NCBI RefSeq assembly: GCF_004332295.1
Contig: NZ_RXLP01000021.1
Coordinates: 1-64,000 of the forward strand
Reading direction: 5' to 3'
DNA from: Alloscardovia theropitheci
GTDB taxonomy: Bacteria > Actinomycetota > Actinomycetes > Actinomycetales > Bifidobacteriaceae
DNA: 64,000 bases
Both the position numbers and the translations under genes were made by a program. The notes beneath the pieces were generated by a model that was given only the letters and a program-made list of their open reading frames with translations, was not told the DNA's origin and ran no database searches. This document shows, piece after piece, positions 1 through 10,169 of the stretch (positions within the stretch are counted from its first letter, which is position 1; every line of letters starts with the position of its first letter).

Positions 1-41
1 CCATCTACACCATCAGCCATATCCACGCTCAAACTCTCATC

Positions 42-1383
42 TCACTTACCCCGGAAGAATTCAATAATCTTCTTCGGCCCATCATACAATTTCGAATACC
101 CTTCACTACTCGCCTTCATCCACGTACTACCCGCAATATTCATCATAGTTTTAACACCCGATGACGTAGTATCCTTATCCTCATAATTGTTCCGAACTAA
201 CCCATAAAAATTCTTCCCATTCTTCACTCCCTCCTTAACAAGACTTGTCGTATCTTTAACCACAATCTCCGTAGTCATAGTCGTAAAATCAGTCTTATGC
301 TTGACAATGCCAGGAAGATATAAATCCTTCACATAATTCTTCGCATTCGTCTTCATAAAAGTACCCCACGATACAGAACCCTCGCTCTTGCCTAATACCA
401 AAGCCATCTTTCCACCAGCCTTAGCAACAGACTTTGCACTTTTTATGGAAGACAACGCCTTACCAAACGGAACAAAGGCAAGTGCAGTTTCTGCTACACT
501 AAACGCGAGATCTACGTTGTCTTTTTCTCCAACATGTGTTCCTGCCCATGTGTCGGCAAGGGATATCAAACTAGTCGCCAACAAAATACCCGCAATCAGT
601 AAACCACCGCCACTCAAACAAATAGCAGCAAGACCCGCTACAAAACCCACAATCTCAGCAATCTTGACCACACCACGCCACACATCAGAATAAAACCATT
701 TCTCGAAAAACCCAACCTGCAAATCACCCGTATCCTGAGCAGAAGAAATCTTCGACGCCGCACTATCAGCAGCCTGCACATACAAACCATGATGCGTATC
801 AATAGTACGCTTCGCAGTCTCTAACTCAGAAGAAGCAGAAGACAACTGAGCCTTAAAACTATCCAACTGCCCCTGAGCAGTACTCAACGCCGAAGAAGCT
901 TGAGACTGCTGATACTCCTTACTTGTATCATTATCAGGCAACGCGTTAGCAGAGCGAACACCAGCATTCGCTTGAGACACAGCCTGATTCGCCCGAGAAA
1001 TCTTACCATTAAGATCACTAATACTATCCCTTAGCCGCCACAGCATCACGCAAAGCAGCATCAGCCTTAACCTGATTCTCGCCCACAGAAGTAGCAAAAG
1101 AATCCAACTCTGTCTTCACCGTCCGAAGACTAGTAGCAAGCTTCGAAACCTTAGACGCAAAATCATCATACTTACTATGAAACTCATCAGCGCCTTTACC
1201 CGTCCAAATCGCACCATCAGCAGACGAACTCGCCACCTGACCAAGAAGCTCAGACAACTTATCAAAATTCTGAGCATTCACACCAAACTTCGACGCCAAA
1301 GCCGCAATAGACTCACTATCACCAGGCACCTGATCACCATCATAACCAACCTTGAACCAATCAGTCACATCAGGACGCACCAT
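42..1383 (-). pseudogene. Frameshifted T7SS-secreted effector-like protein
   Basis: Two overlapping minus-strand frames (1024-1383, 119 aa, and 42-1097) look like one gene split by a single-base frameshift. The 5' part has the N-terminal layout of actinobacterial type VII-secreted proteins: PGD near residue 21, IWTGKGADEF (a WxG turn) near residue 59, then a helix ending ADAALRDAVAAK. It stops at TAG (1024-1026) right after a GGG run (1028-1030). With one G fewer the frame continues as DSISDLNGK in the second frame, giving about 446 aa. The continuation has Ala/Ser/Gln-rich coiled-coil helices, a hydrophobic Gly-rich hairpin (GFVAGLAAICLSGGGLLIAG) and an unrecognised C-terminal domain ending IEFFRGK. 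It starts 2 nt after the upstream gene stops, so it belongs to the cassette at 1386-2285. It could be a decayed gene, a sequencing error or programmed frameshifting. Another minus-strand gene may begin at about position 20 and run out of the window. Confidence 0.6.
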
Positions 1384-1385
1384 AC

Positions 1386-1988
1386 CTACTCCTCCACACT
1401 CTCTTGAACATCAAGAGTTGACGTAATCAACTCAAACAACTCACACAAAGGCAAAGCCTCACCAACATTAGGGGTCATAAAATTAAGACCAAAAGCACAC
1501 GTCTGAAGAGGGAAAATTGTCCTCATCATAATAACTTCGGTATTTTGTTCACCAGCATCTTGAGACAAAAATTCCCTCGCCACACAGCGCACGCCTTTGC
1601 CGATATTATCCTGCTGAATTATCGCAATATCAGGAAGCTCAGGACGCTCAGGCTCTACCCTATTGAAAGCATCATAAAGCGTATCAAGTACAGTACTATC
1701 AGCTTCCACCGGTGGCAGAGGCATAATCTGAACCTGCATCAACGCTATAACAGGTTTATCGTCAGCTTGTTCAAAATAACTGGCAACATGCCTAATACCT
1801 ACAGAGCGCGCATGCTGAAGCTGACTATGCCAAAATGAATAAATCTTAGCCCTGTTTTTAGCTAAAGCAGGAATAGTAGAAATAAGATTATCCGTATTTT
1901 TACGAGCAACTTCACTAATGTTATCATCTGTGAGCTCGAACTGATTCCATTGCTCAGGAAGAGTCAACGCATATTGTACAGAGCCCAT
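1386..1988 (-). CDS. Hypothetical protein in T7SS-like cassette
   Basis: This is a 200-aa soluble acidic protein with no signal peptide, membrane segment or recognised domain. It opens MGSVQYALTLPEQW. The middle has MQVQIMPLPPVE followed by an acidic linker, and the end is FELITSTLDVQESVEE. It starts 3 nt after the stop of the small helical protein gene (1992-2285) and ends 2 nt before the start of the frameshifted effector, so the three are almost certainly cotranscribed. Position suggests a cytoplasmic partner, such as an effector-specific chaperone or adaptor like the extra genes often found with type VII substrates, but nothing in the sequence proves this. Confidence 0.7.
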   Translation of the reverse strand: MGSVQYALTLPEQWNQFELTDDNISEVARKNTDNLISTIPALAKNRAKIYSFWHSQLQHARSVGIRHVASYFEQADDKPVIALMQVQIMPLPPVEADSTVLDTLYDAFNRVEPERPELPDIAIIQQDNIGKGVRCVAREFLSQDAGEQNTEVIMMRTIFPLQTCAFGLNFMTPNVGEALPLCELFELITSTLDVQESVEE

Positions 1989-1991
1989 AAA

Positions 1992-2285
1992 CTACCCCTC
2001 TGAACCATCATCGCGTATAGCAGACTGCATCTGATCATCAGCATCCGTCGTGCTCGTCAACGCATTCTCGATTGCTGTTTGCATTCCTTCTACGCCTTTA
2101 ACAATACGAGTCTTATGTGATTTAACACCAAACAAAAAATCTGTCACAGCCTTTTCGACCTTGGCATTGTCTATCTTACCTTCGCTAACATCAATATCAG
2201 CCATCGCTTCAAGATCGCTTTTAGCATTCGCAATCTTATCCTTCAAAGAAGTCAACTGATCATGATCAACAATAAAATCACTCAT
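1992..2285 (-). CDS. WXG100-like small helical protein
   Basis: The product is 97 aa. The chosen start is the ATG at 2285, because GGGAGAG lies upstream at Shine-Dalgarno distance; the open frame extends further 5' but that stretch has no protein-like character. MSDFIVDHDQLTSLKDKIANAKSDLEAM begins a predicted helix and a second helix follows after a short break (DFLFGVKSHKTRIVKGVEGMQTAIENAL). Length and helix-turn-helix shape fit the ESAT-6/WXG100 superfamily, but there is no WXG motif; LFG (about residues 55-57) sits roughly where the turn would be. It is the first gene of the cassette, in the place usually held by a secretion partner or co-effector. The family call is inferred from size, shape and neighbours. 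Confidence 0.6.
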   Translation of the reverse strand: MSDFIVDHDQLTSLKDKIANAKSDLEAMADIDVSEGKIDNAKVEKAVTDFLFGVKSHKTRIVKGVEGMQTAIENALTSTTDADDQMQSAIRDDGSEG

Positions 2286-2747
2286 CCCGATGTTCTCTCC
2301 CATATGTGGAACAGTTTTTCTATCTAAAAATACAATATCGCATAACTCATACTTTCCTCTGGCAACTACAACTGCTGCAGTCACATGCAATTACACAACT
2401 ACCCCATTGTTAGAGATAACACATTTCCTTATACGAAACATCAATTATCGACTTTTACGTTCAGTATTTGATTGTGATGCCGCATTCAACATGTCCCATG
2501 CATAGAACGACATCGGAAAACCACACGAGGCAAATCCCTATTCACAACAACCATGCGCATTGCTGTCATCAACTATCATCTTTACAGCACGACTATCCAT
2601 ATAAAAAGAAATCATCGTCAGACTATCAGTGTGCTGTGATACATCATAATCTAAAGCAGCATGACCCTTCGTCCACGGATTTCGCTTATATCACATCTAG
2701 CTCTTATATATTTTCAAATTCCTCTCATAATGACATTCGCATAATAT
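2286..2747. other. Long intergenic region upstream of the T7SS cassette
   Basis: About 460 bp between the T7SS-like cassette and the ABC exporter terminator. Open frames on the plus strand (for example 2468-2749) are His/Ser-rich, lack ribosome binding sites and look non-coding. It must carry the promoter for the leftward cassette. I see no RNA gene or repeat in it. Confidence 0.5.
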
Positions 2748-2788
2748 AAGGTCTCGTACAATTCGTGAGAATGAACTGCACGAGACCT
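2748..2788 (-). terminator. Terminator of the polysaccharide ABC exporter operon
   Basis: Inverted repeat AGGTCTCGTACA (2749-2760) and TGCACGAGACCT (2777-2788), 11 of 12 pairs, located 24 nt past the stop of the ATPase gene. The sequence following it in the minus direction is T/A-rich. Confidence 0.6.
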
Positions 2789-2812
2789 CTTAATGCTTAG
2801 TAGAATTGTCTC

Positions 2813-4093
2813 TTATTCAACCGTTACTGCATCGGCATCCACAGGTGTAATCGTCAATGCACGATCGCTAAGCAAAGCGAAATCGCGATTTCGCTTATCT
2901 CGAATAGCAAAATCACATGCTCTATCATCGATTGCTACTCCCACCGCGTCTGTAGCGTGAGGATTCGTTGCACTTGGAGTTCGCAATGATGTATAAATAC
3001 GGAATTCCCCATTATTAAATAGATTCAGCGGAAGCTCGAACTGGACTGTATGATGCCCATGTTGGTTCATCTTAAAAGTCTTTGAACCAGTATCATACGT
3101 AATTCCACCGCGTCGCAAATCATGAACTGCTATTGCCAGATAGAAATCACCAGGTTCGTCATACTGATATTCAACTTCGAATTTGAATGATTCATTACTT
3201 GTTAAAAGTGGCGACGATACAGCCGTAGTGCGCAGGATCGGGCACTTCTCGTTCAATCCATTTGGATATCCACCGTTTTCCGCACGCTGCCTTTCAGTAG
3301 CACGTTTCTCAGCGCGAAGATTCTCCATGGTATATTGTTCTGAGACGGATTCTGGATCGCCAATAGCTATAACTTCACCGTGTGAAATCATCATGGCTCG
3401 AGTGCAGTAACGTTTTACCGAATTCATATCGTGCGTTACCAAAACAACTGTCTTAGATGGATCTTTCTTGATTTCTGTAAAGAAGTCGTCACACTTACGC
3501 TGGAATGCTTCATCACCTACTGCAAGCACCTCATCTAGCACAAGAATATCCCCCTGTGCTTTAATTGCCACAGAAAAAGCTAAGCGTACTTGCATACCGG
3601 AAGAATAATTCTTGAGTTTTTGGTCCATAAACTCTTCAAGTTCAGCAAATTCGACGATGTCGTCATACATATCATCGACTTCTTCTTTACTAAAGCCAAG
3701 TAATGAGCCGTTAAGATATATATTTTCTCGTCCCGTAAGTTCTGGATTAAAACCAACCCCAAGTTCGATAAATGGTACAAGCTTGCCAGATACCTCAATT
3801 GATCCATTTTCCGGGTAATAAATTTGTGAAATGAGCTTGAGCAGTGTTGATTTTCCACCACCATTTCGTCCGACGATACCGAAGAATTCACCTTGATGTA
3901 CTTCAAAATTAATATCTTTGAGTACATCTTGGCGCTTATAACCCTTTATACCCTTAGTCCAGTTGATAAATGCCTGTTTAAGTCCCGTAGCTTGCTCGGT
4001 TGGCAACTTGAAGTATTTAGAAACATGCTGAGCTTTGAGCACAACTGGACGTTCTGCGTAGCTATTTTTCTTTTCGATAATGGAGTCTGTCAT
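2813..4093 (-). CDS. Polysaccharide/teichoic acid ABC exporter ATPase (Wzt/TagH-like)
   Basis: This 426-aa protein energises export of an undecaprenyl-linked cell-surface polymer with the permease encoded just upstream. The nucleotide-binding domain shows Walker A GRNGGGKST (residues 75-83), the signature YSSGMQ (163-168), Walker B ILVLDE (183-188) and the switch His in VTHDMNSVKRY. The spacing and the long N-terminal QHVSKYFKLPTEQ stretch are typical of the Wzt/TagH/RfbB group rather than importers. A roughly 150-aa C-terminal beta-rich extension (from about residue 280) resembles the Wzt carbohydrate-binding domain that selects finished chains. Its start overlaps the permease stop by one base. 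No glycosyltransferase cluster sits next to the pair, so the exported polymer cannot be named. Confidence 0.9.
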   Translation of the reverse strand: MTDSIIEKKNSYAERPVVLKAQHVSKYFKLPTEQATGLKQAFINWTKGIKGYKRQDVLKDINFEVHQGEFFGIVGRNGGGKSTLLKLISQIYYPENGSIEVSGKLVPFIELGVGFNPELTGRENIYLNGSLLGFSKEEVDDMYDDIVEFAELEEFMDQKLKNYSSGMQVRLAFSVAIKAQGDILVLDEVLAVGDEAFQRKCDDFFTEIKKDPSKTVVLVTHDMNSVKRYCTRAMMISHGEVIAIGDPESVSEQYTMENLRAEKRATERQRAENGGYPNGLNEKCPILRTTAVSSPLLTSNESFKFEVEYQYDEPGDFYLAIAVHDLRRGGITYDTGSKTFKMNQHGHHTVQFELPLNLFNNGEFRIYTSLRTPSATNPHATDAVGVAIDDRACDFAIRDKRNRDFALLSDRALTITPVDADAVTVE

Positions 4094-4929
4094 TACATCA
4101 CCTCAGCAAACTTACGACTATGCTTGCGGAACACATGTACTCCTAACCAGAGTACAAAAACGGCCAAAACAACTGGGAAAAGCTGGATAATAGGATTACT
4201 AAATGTATTCCAAATCGTTGGCTGTGTTGCAGGTGCAACCAAATTATGGCGTATATCTTGGATAGTTTGAGCGAATGGATTAAGAAGCTCTAAACGCGCT
4301 AAGGAGGCGATAGTGCCACCACGATTCGTCACATATGTCAATGGATAAATAATTGGCATCGCATAGAATATGATCTGCGCAAGCACTTCCCAAATATGAG
4401 CGATATCTCTAAAATACACGTAAATAGTAGCCATAAGAAGTGTGAGCCCCAGTGTAAAAGCATATAGCTCAATAATATTCAGGGGAACGAGCACTACTCG
4501 CCACGTAAACTCTACTCGTGCAACCAGAGCAAACACGAGTACTACTACCAAGTTAATAGCATAACTAATCATTGCTCCGACAGTAGCTGATACAACCACG
4601 ATATAGTTCGGGAAATGAATTTTTCGTAGGAGATCACCACGATCCACAATCGCACGTAACCCGATTCCGATCGATTCCGTAACGAATTGCCATGAGCTAA
4701 TTCCAAGCAAAAGAACCACCGGATAAGTTGGCGTTCCATCAGACATACGCAAAAAACGCCCAAAAACGATATACATCACGCAAAAAAGCATGAGCGGTTT
4801 GAGTACAGACCAAGCTACCCCGAGGATAGATCCCTGATAGCGTAACTTGAAATCTGTTTGAACTAAGCCTTTTAGAACCGTCCACGCATAACCATATCGG
4901 TTAGCGATATTGCGCAAAAAATTTTTCAC
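4093..4929 (-). CDS. Polysaccharide/teichoic acid ABC exporter permease (Wzm/TagG-like)
   Basis: This 278-aa integral membrane protein is of the ABC-2 type. It has about six hydrophobic segments, an N-terminal cytoplasmic amphipathic stretch (FLRNIANRYGYAWTVLKGLVQTDFKLRYQGSILGV) and the conserved LKPLMLF entry into TM1, as in TagG, Wzm and RfbA exporters. It is the first gene of a two-gene operon with the Wzt-like ATPase, which it overlaps by one base (TGA/ATG junction near 4093). The likely role is translocation of an undecaprenyl-linked polysaccharide or wall polymer to the outer face of the membrane. The wecA-like transferase 2.3 kb upstream may make the lipid-linked primer. Confidence 0.88.
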   Translation of the reverse strand: MKNFLRNIANRYGYAWTVLKGLVQTDFKLRYQGSILGVAWSVLKPLMLFCVMYIVFGRFLRMSDGTPTYPVVLLLGISSWQFVTESIGIGLRAIVDRGDLLRKIHFPNYIVVVSATVGAMISYAINLVVVLVFALVARVEFTWRVVLVPLNIIELYAFTLGLTLLMATIYVYFRDIAHIWEVLAQIIFYAMPIIYPLTYVTNRGGTIASLARLELLNPFAQTIQDIRHNLVAPATQPTIWNTFSNPIIQLFPVVLAVFVLWLGVHVFRKHSRKFAEVM

Positions 4930-5073
4930 TTTATCCCCGAATCATCGTAATCAACACAATGAAGCATACCAAAGAACTCGTGATAAGGATTTATCTACAG
5001 TTCATCTTCAAATAATTTTCCCAATAATAAACTATTTTAATCAATATAAGGAATAATTGCTGTCCTCACACAT

Positions 5074-5110
5074 AATTGCGCCCACCTGCATAATACAGAT
5101 GAGCGCAATT
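5074..5110. terminator. Hairpin downstream of guaB
   Basis: Inverted repeat AATTGCGCCCACCTG (5074-5088) and CAGATGAGCGCAATT (5096-5110), 13 of 15 pairs with G-U allowed, lying 75 nt past the guaB stop and before the exporter operon. There is no clean T tract, so termination is likely but not certain. Confidence 0.5.
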
Positions 5111-5185
5111 CAAATAATCCTCTCGCGGCTCTTTTAAACACATTATGAATGTGTCAAAGCCTAAATGAAGCTTATATCTGAGTAT

Positions 5186-6751
<1,566 letters not shown>

Positions 6752-6823
6752 CTAAGAGTGTTACGCTCTATGCCCAATTTCTGCCGTGTCTAAGCTACAG
6801 CTACAGTATGTTTAACTGTATGT

Positions 6824-7237
6824 TTATAGAACACGTGCAAGTGCGCTAATAATGACATTTTTTATCGTAAAAATAGCAACGCTAAATACCAAAACTAAGC
6901 AAAATACAGCCGTATTACGTGGCACAAAGGTAAGAAGAATTGCGCCCAATACGATAACAAACAAAATCTTCAATCCCCATAATTGAAGCATCCCGACAAG
7001 ATAGCTATTTGCCTTAAGACCCAATTTATCGAGAATCATCGCAATCAAAGGATTAATTTCACTAAAGCAAACACCCAAAACCCACGCACTGATAACTGAA
7101 AAAATGCCTACTACATTTGCATACGAAAAGCCGGCAATAAGAGCGATAAAAAGAACAATAACATCAACAATTGCTGTCACCCACAATGATCGCGCAAAAG
7201 CGCCTCCGATGGTATATCGTGAACGTAAATCACTCAT
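6824..7237 (-). CDS. Small membrane protein, AtpI-like
   Basis: A 137-aa protein with four hydrophobic segments (near residues 20-40, 45-60, 85-105 and 108-130) and a basic N-terminus. Its position directly after the wecA-like gene, with a 4-bp ATGA overlap, matches the AtpI-like gene (Rv1303 in Mycobacterium) that normally precedes atpB. Members are small four-TM proteins linked to ATP synthase c-ring assembly. Sequence resemblance is only general, so the name rests mostly on position and topology. The expected atpB does not follow; guaB does. Confidence 0.6.
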   Translation of the reverse strand: MSDLRSRYTIGGAFARSLWVTAIVDVIVLFIALIAGFSYANVVGIFSVISAWVLGVCFSEINPLIAMILDKLGLKANSYLVGMLQLWGLKILFVIVLGAILLTFVPRNTAVFCLVLVFSVAIFTIKNVIISALARVL

Positions 7238-8439
7238 CTCGTAACGCTCCCCCTGCTGTTATCACTATTGTCGTCATTAAATTGCACTTCATCCTTCATA
7301 GTCTGCTGGGATTGTGATTCCGGCTCTATGTCCTGTTCCTGCTGGCGAATTTCCGCTAATCGTGTGCGATAGTATGGCAACATAGTAAACACCGTCAAAA
7401 CTATTGCTCCTGCGACAAATCCCATGAATACATATCGCATTCTAAAGAAAAGCAGCAGCACTGATGAAAAGGAAATCAGTGCAGCCCACATCCATAAAAT
7501 AATCACTGCACCACGAACAGAATGTCCAATGCGAAGCATTCTATGATGCAAATGCATTCTATCCGGGTGCATAGGAGATAGACCTTTGCTCACGCGACGC
7601 ACAATTGCCAAAATCATATCGAGTACAGGTAAGAAAAGAACGAGAATCGGCAACAAAATCGGGATGAATACTGGCAGATAAACATTGACATGATGAGCAT
7701 TGGGATCAAGGCGACCAGTCATAACAATAGAAGCACAAGTCACCATATAGCCCAAAAGCATGGAGCCAGTATCACCCATGAAAATGCTAGCCGGATGCCA
7801 ATTATGAAGCAAGAATCCCACGCACACACCGACTATAACAACGTCGATAATAATAGCTACGGAAGCAAAATTTGCTGTTGAGCGTGCGAGCATATATGAG
7901 TAGATAGCAAACGCAATACCGCCGATACCTACGATTCCAGCTGCTAAACCGTCCAATCCGTCCACAAAATTAACAGCATTAATCGAAGCAACAAGCAGGA
8001 ATGCCGATATGGCAATCGACCAGCTTGTAGAAATCGAATACAGATTTCCTAGTGGCAACGACACTATTTGAATACCACCCCATGATACAAGAAGTGAAAT
8101 AAGAAGTTGACCTGACATCTTGAGCATCCAGTCGAGATCCCACAAATCATCGGTGATGCCCACCAAGCAAATAAGTATTGCTCCTATCATAACTACCCAC
8201 AATTGTTGGGTTTCTATGAATAAGTTTTCAACCCATGGAGTACGACTAGCAAAGAGAAAAGCAACTATAACCCCGATAAGCATTGCCAAACCACCAATAC
8301 GCGGGGTGGGCACTGTATGCACATCGCGCGCACGAACCTCGCCCACTGCGCCTATACGAAAAGCGAGTTGACGAATGACAGGAGTCATTAGCCATGTGAC
8401 AGCTCCTGCTATAGCGGCGATGAATATATACACTCTCAT
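7234..8439 (-). CDS. Undecaprenyl-phosphate GlcNAc-1-phosphate transferase (WecA/TagO/MraY family)
   Basis: This polytopic 401-aa enzyme transfers a sugar-1-phosphate from a UDP-sugar to undecaprenyl phosphate, starting a wall polysaccharide or teichoic-like polymer. Family signatures seen: the RDVHTVPTPRIGGLAM loop after TM1, NFVDGLDGLAAG (Mg-binding Asp cluster), FMGDTGSMLLG, and HPDRMHLHHRML (the His motif of the WecA/TagO branch, absent from MraY). About ten TM segments are followed by a hydrophilic Gln/Asp-rich tail. It lies between sua5 and the atpI-like gene, the same order as Rv1301-Rv1303. It could supply the lipid carrier exported by the ABC pair at 2813-4929. Confidence 0.9.
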   Translation of the reverse strand: MRVYIFIAAIAGAVTWLMTPVIRQLAFRIGAVGEVRARDVHTVPTPRIGGLAMLIGVIVAFLFASRTPWVENLFIETQQLWVVMIGAILICLVGITDDLWDLDWMLKMSGQLLISLLVSWGGIQIVSLPLGNLYSISTSWSIAISAFLLVASINAVNFVDGLDGLAAGIVGIGGIAFAIYSYMLARSTANFASVAIIIDVVIVGVCVGFLLHNWHPASIFMGDTGSMLLGYMVTCASIVMTGRLDPNAHHVNVYLPVFIPILLPILVLFLPVLDMILAIVRRVSKGLSPMHPDRMHLHHRMLRIGHSVRGAVIILWMWAALISFSSVLLLFFRMRYVFMGFVAGAIVLTVFTMLPYYRTRLAEIRQQEQDIEPESQSQQTMKDEVQFNDDNSDNSRGSVTR

Positions 8440-8446
8440 AGTGACT

Positions 8447-9211
8447 CTATGCTAACACAGCCCTAATTCTATCGGAACTCACAACTCCCTCTCGCAGAAT
8501 TAATAACTGTTCAGTTTCATTATCCCATGCAACGACTGTACTTGCCACAGGACCTGGCGTCGATCCTCCATCAAGATAAAGGCTCACGCTGTCTCCCAGC
8601 TGTTTGTATGCATCTTGCACAGTAGCTGGGGAGTCCATTCCACTCAAATTAGCACTGGACGCTGCAAGTGGGCCTGTTTGTTCAAGAATTTTCAACGCAA
8701 TATCACTACTTGGCAGACGTATCCCTTGCGTTACACGTCCATCCTTTTCTTGACGTACAGTAGCAAGCACAGGGCTACGTGATGTCCCATACTCTTGTTG
8801 GGCATCTTGGAAAGACTCTGCCGGAGCAGTTTTAATGTCAACGATAATACTGACAGCACCAGGCATAAATTCTTTCTCAACAGGTACAAGTTTAGCCGGT
8901 ACCTGCACGCCAAATTTTTTAGTGTCCTCCATACGAGCTGCGAGAATTTGCATTGTTTTTTCATGAGGACGATGCTTCACAGAAAAAATCTTTTCTACTG
9001 CCTGCGCATTTGTCGGATCTGCTACAACGCCATAAACCGTATCCGTAGGAATGACAACTACTTCCCCAGCTTGTATAAGAGAAACTGCAAGAGCAATAGT
9101 TTCGTCATTTACTGGCTGAATTCCATATTTCTTTGTCATATTCTCTGCTTTCTGTCTGATGCCTATTTGATGCATCTGCTCATCATCGCATTCAACGGTT
9201 ACGCTTATCAT
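8447..9211 (-). CDS. L-threonylcarbamoyladenylate synthase (Sua5/YrdC family)
   Basis: The enzyme makes threonylcarbamoyl-AMP from Thr, bicarbonate and ATP for the t6A37 modification of ANN-decoding tRNAs. Signature stretches are VVIPTDTVYGVVADPTN, SVKHRPHEKTM, GIRLPSS and LAASSANLSGMDSPAT (the SAN motif). The product is 254 aa if the first ATG is used; starts at 9175 or 9139 (MTKKYG) would bring it closer to the usual YrdC-domain length, and no Shine-Dalgarno clearly decides. It ends 7 nt before the wecA-like gene and sits in the conserved prfA-prmC-sua5-wecA block. Confidence 0.9.
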   Translation of the reverse strand: MISVTVECDDEQMHQIGIRQKAENMTKKYGIQPVNDETIALAVSLIQAGEVVVIPTDTVYGVVADPTNAQAVEKIFSVKHRPHEKTMQILAARMEDTKKFGVQVPAKLVPVEKEFMPGAVSIIVDIKTAPAESFQDAQQEYGTSRSPVLATVRQEKDGRVTQGIRLPSSDIALKILEQTGPLAASSANLSGMDSPATVQDAYKQLGDSVSLYLDGGSTPGPVASTVVAWDNETEQLLILREGVVSSDRIRAVLA

Positions 9212-9235
9212 GCGATCTCGCCACTCACGCTTAGA

Positions 9236-10114
9236 TTATCGTACAAACCACGTCATAATCACTGCACGGACTATCACTGCTAAAAGAAGCGCTAGAGGAT
9301 ACGCCCACCACACCATTGCTTGATTGAATCGTCTTGACAGCACTTGCATCTTTTTACTGCGTACAGCATTGTTACGTGTATCGGTCACGCCACCATATTT
9401 CTTCGACGAAGAACCGTTATACTCATTAACCACATCCATCCGATGAACGAGCCATGAACCAACTAATGGAGTTATTCCACAAGCTACACTTCCAGCAACT
9501 ATCATTAGTGAACGATTAAGAGTAAACATTTTTAACGATAATTCGTATTCGGGCGGCCACATGAGGAAAATTAAACTCATAATAACAATGCTGATAAGTA
9601 CTCGAAAAGTGATTGCCCACACAAGCGCGCCAATAATAATTAGAATTCGTGATGTAATTTGCGAGCGCATACTATATGTCGACAATGCATCCCAACCAGT
9701 TATGGCAACTACTGTTATTACCAATCCCCACACAGGATTTTGCCTGTCAAAATTCCACCATTGTCCCGACCACGCATAATCGTATAACGGTTCACATAGG
9801 AGTGCAAAAATCGTTAACACGACAAGGTAACGTCCGAGGACACTGTAATACGACAGTGATTTTCTACCCTGACCTTGATTTGTCAGCGATATGGAACGAA
9901 TTGCACGAACTCGTTGAAAAAGTAGCCAACCCGCTAATGGTACCGCCATCCATGAAAGCACTTCAAGTATGGTTGATGTATAAAAAAGAATGTCAAAAGT
10001 TGATGTTGCCAACCCATCCGGATCAGGCGCAATCCCTGCACCTACAATAGATAAAACAGTGCACACGCATATCCAGATAACCACAGTTCGACGTGTTACT
10101 CGCATTCTTTTCAC
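9236..10114 (-). CDS. Polytopic membrane protein of unknown function
   Basis: The 292-aa product has about seven hydrophobic segments: VVIWICVCTVLSIVGAG, IFDILFY...MAVPLAGWLLF, YLVVLTIFALLC, WGLVITVVAITGW, IIIGALVWAITF, SLMIVAGSVACGI and a last pair near ALLLAVIVRAVIM. There is a basic, Asn/Ser-containing cytoplasmic loop before the last pair. I recognise no family. It lies 24 nt upstream of sua5 and 55 nt downstream of the HAD gene, so it is probably read with the prfA block. It is one of two genes that interrupt the standard prmC-sua5 junction here. Confidence 0.65.
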   Translation of the reverse strand: MKRMRVTRRTVVIWICVCTVLSIVGAGIAPDPDGLATSTFDILFYTSTILEVLSWMAVPLAGWLLFQRVRAIRSISLTNQGQGRKSLSYYSVLGRYLVVLTIFALLCEPLYDYAWSGQWWNFDRQNPVWGLVITVVAITGWDALSTYSMRSQITSRILIIIGALVWAITFRVLISIVIMSLIFLMWPPEYELSLKMFTLNRSLMIVAGSVACGITPLVGSWLVHRMDVVNEYNGSSSKKYGGVTDTRNNAVRSKKMQVLSRRFNQAMVWWAYPLALLLAVIVRAVIMTWFVR

Positions 10115-10169
10115 GCACTAATCTTATGCATGAGCGCCGACTCAACATTGATGGCGACAACATTGATTC

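Noticed and set aside
2468-2749. 93-aa open frame in the long gap left of the ABC exporter
   Set aside because: His/Ser-rich, no Shine-Dalgarno, ends in a terminator hairpin; not protein-like.
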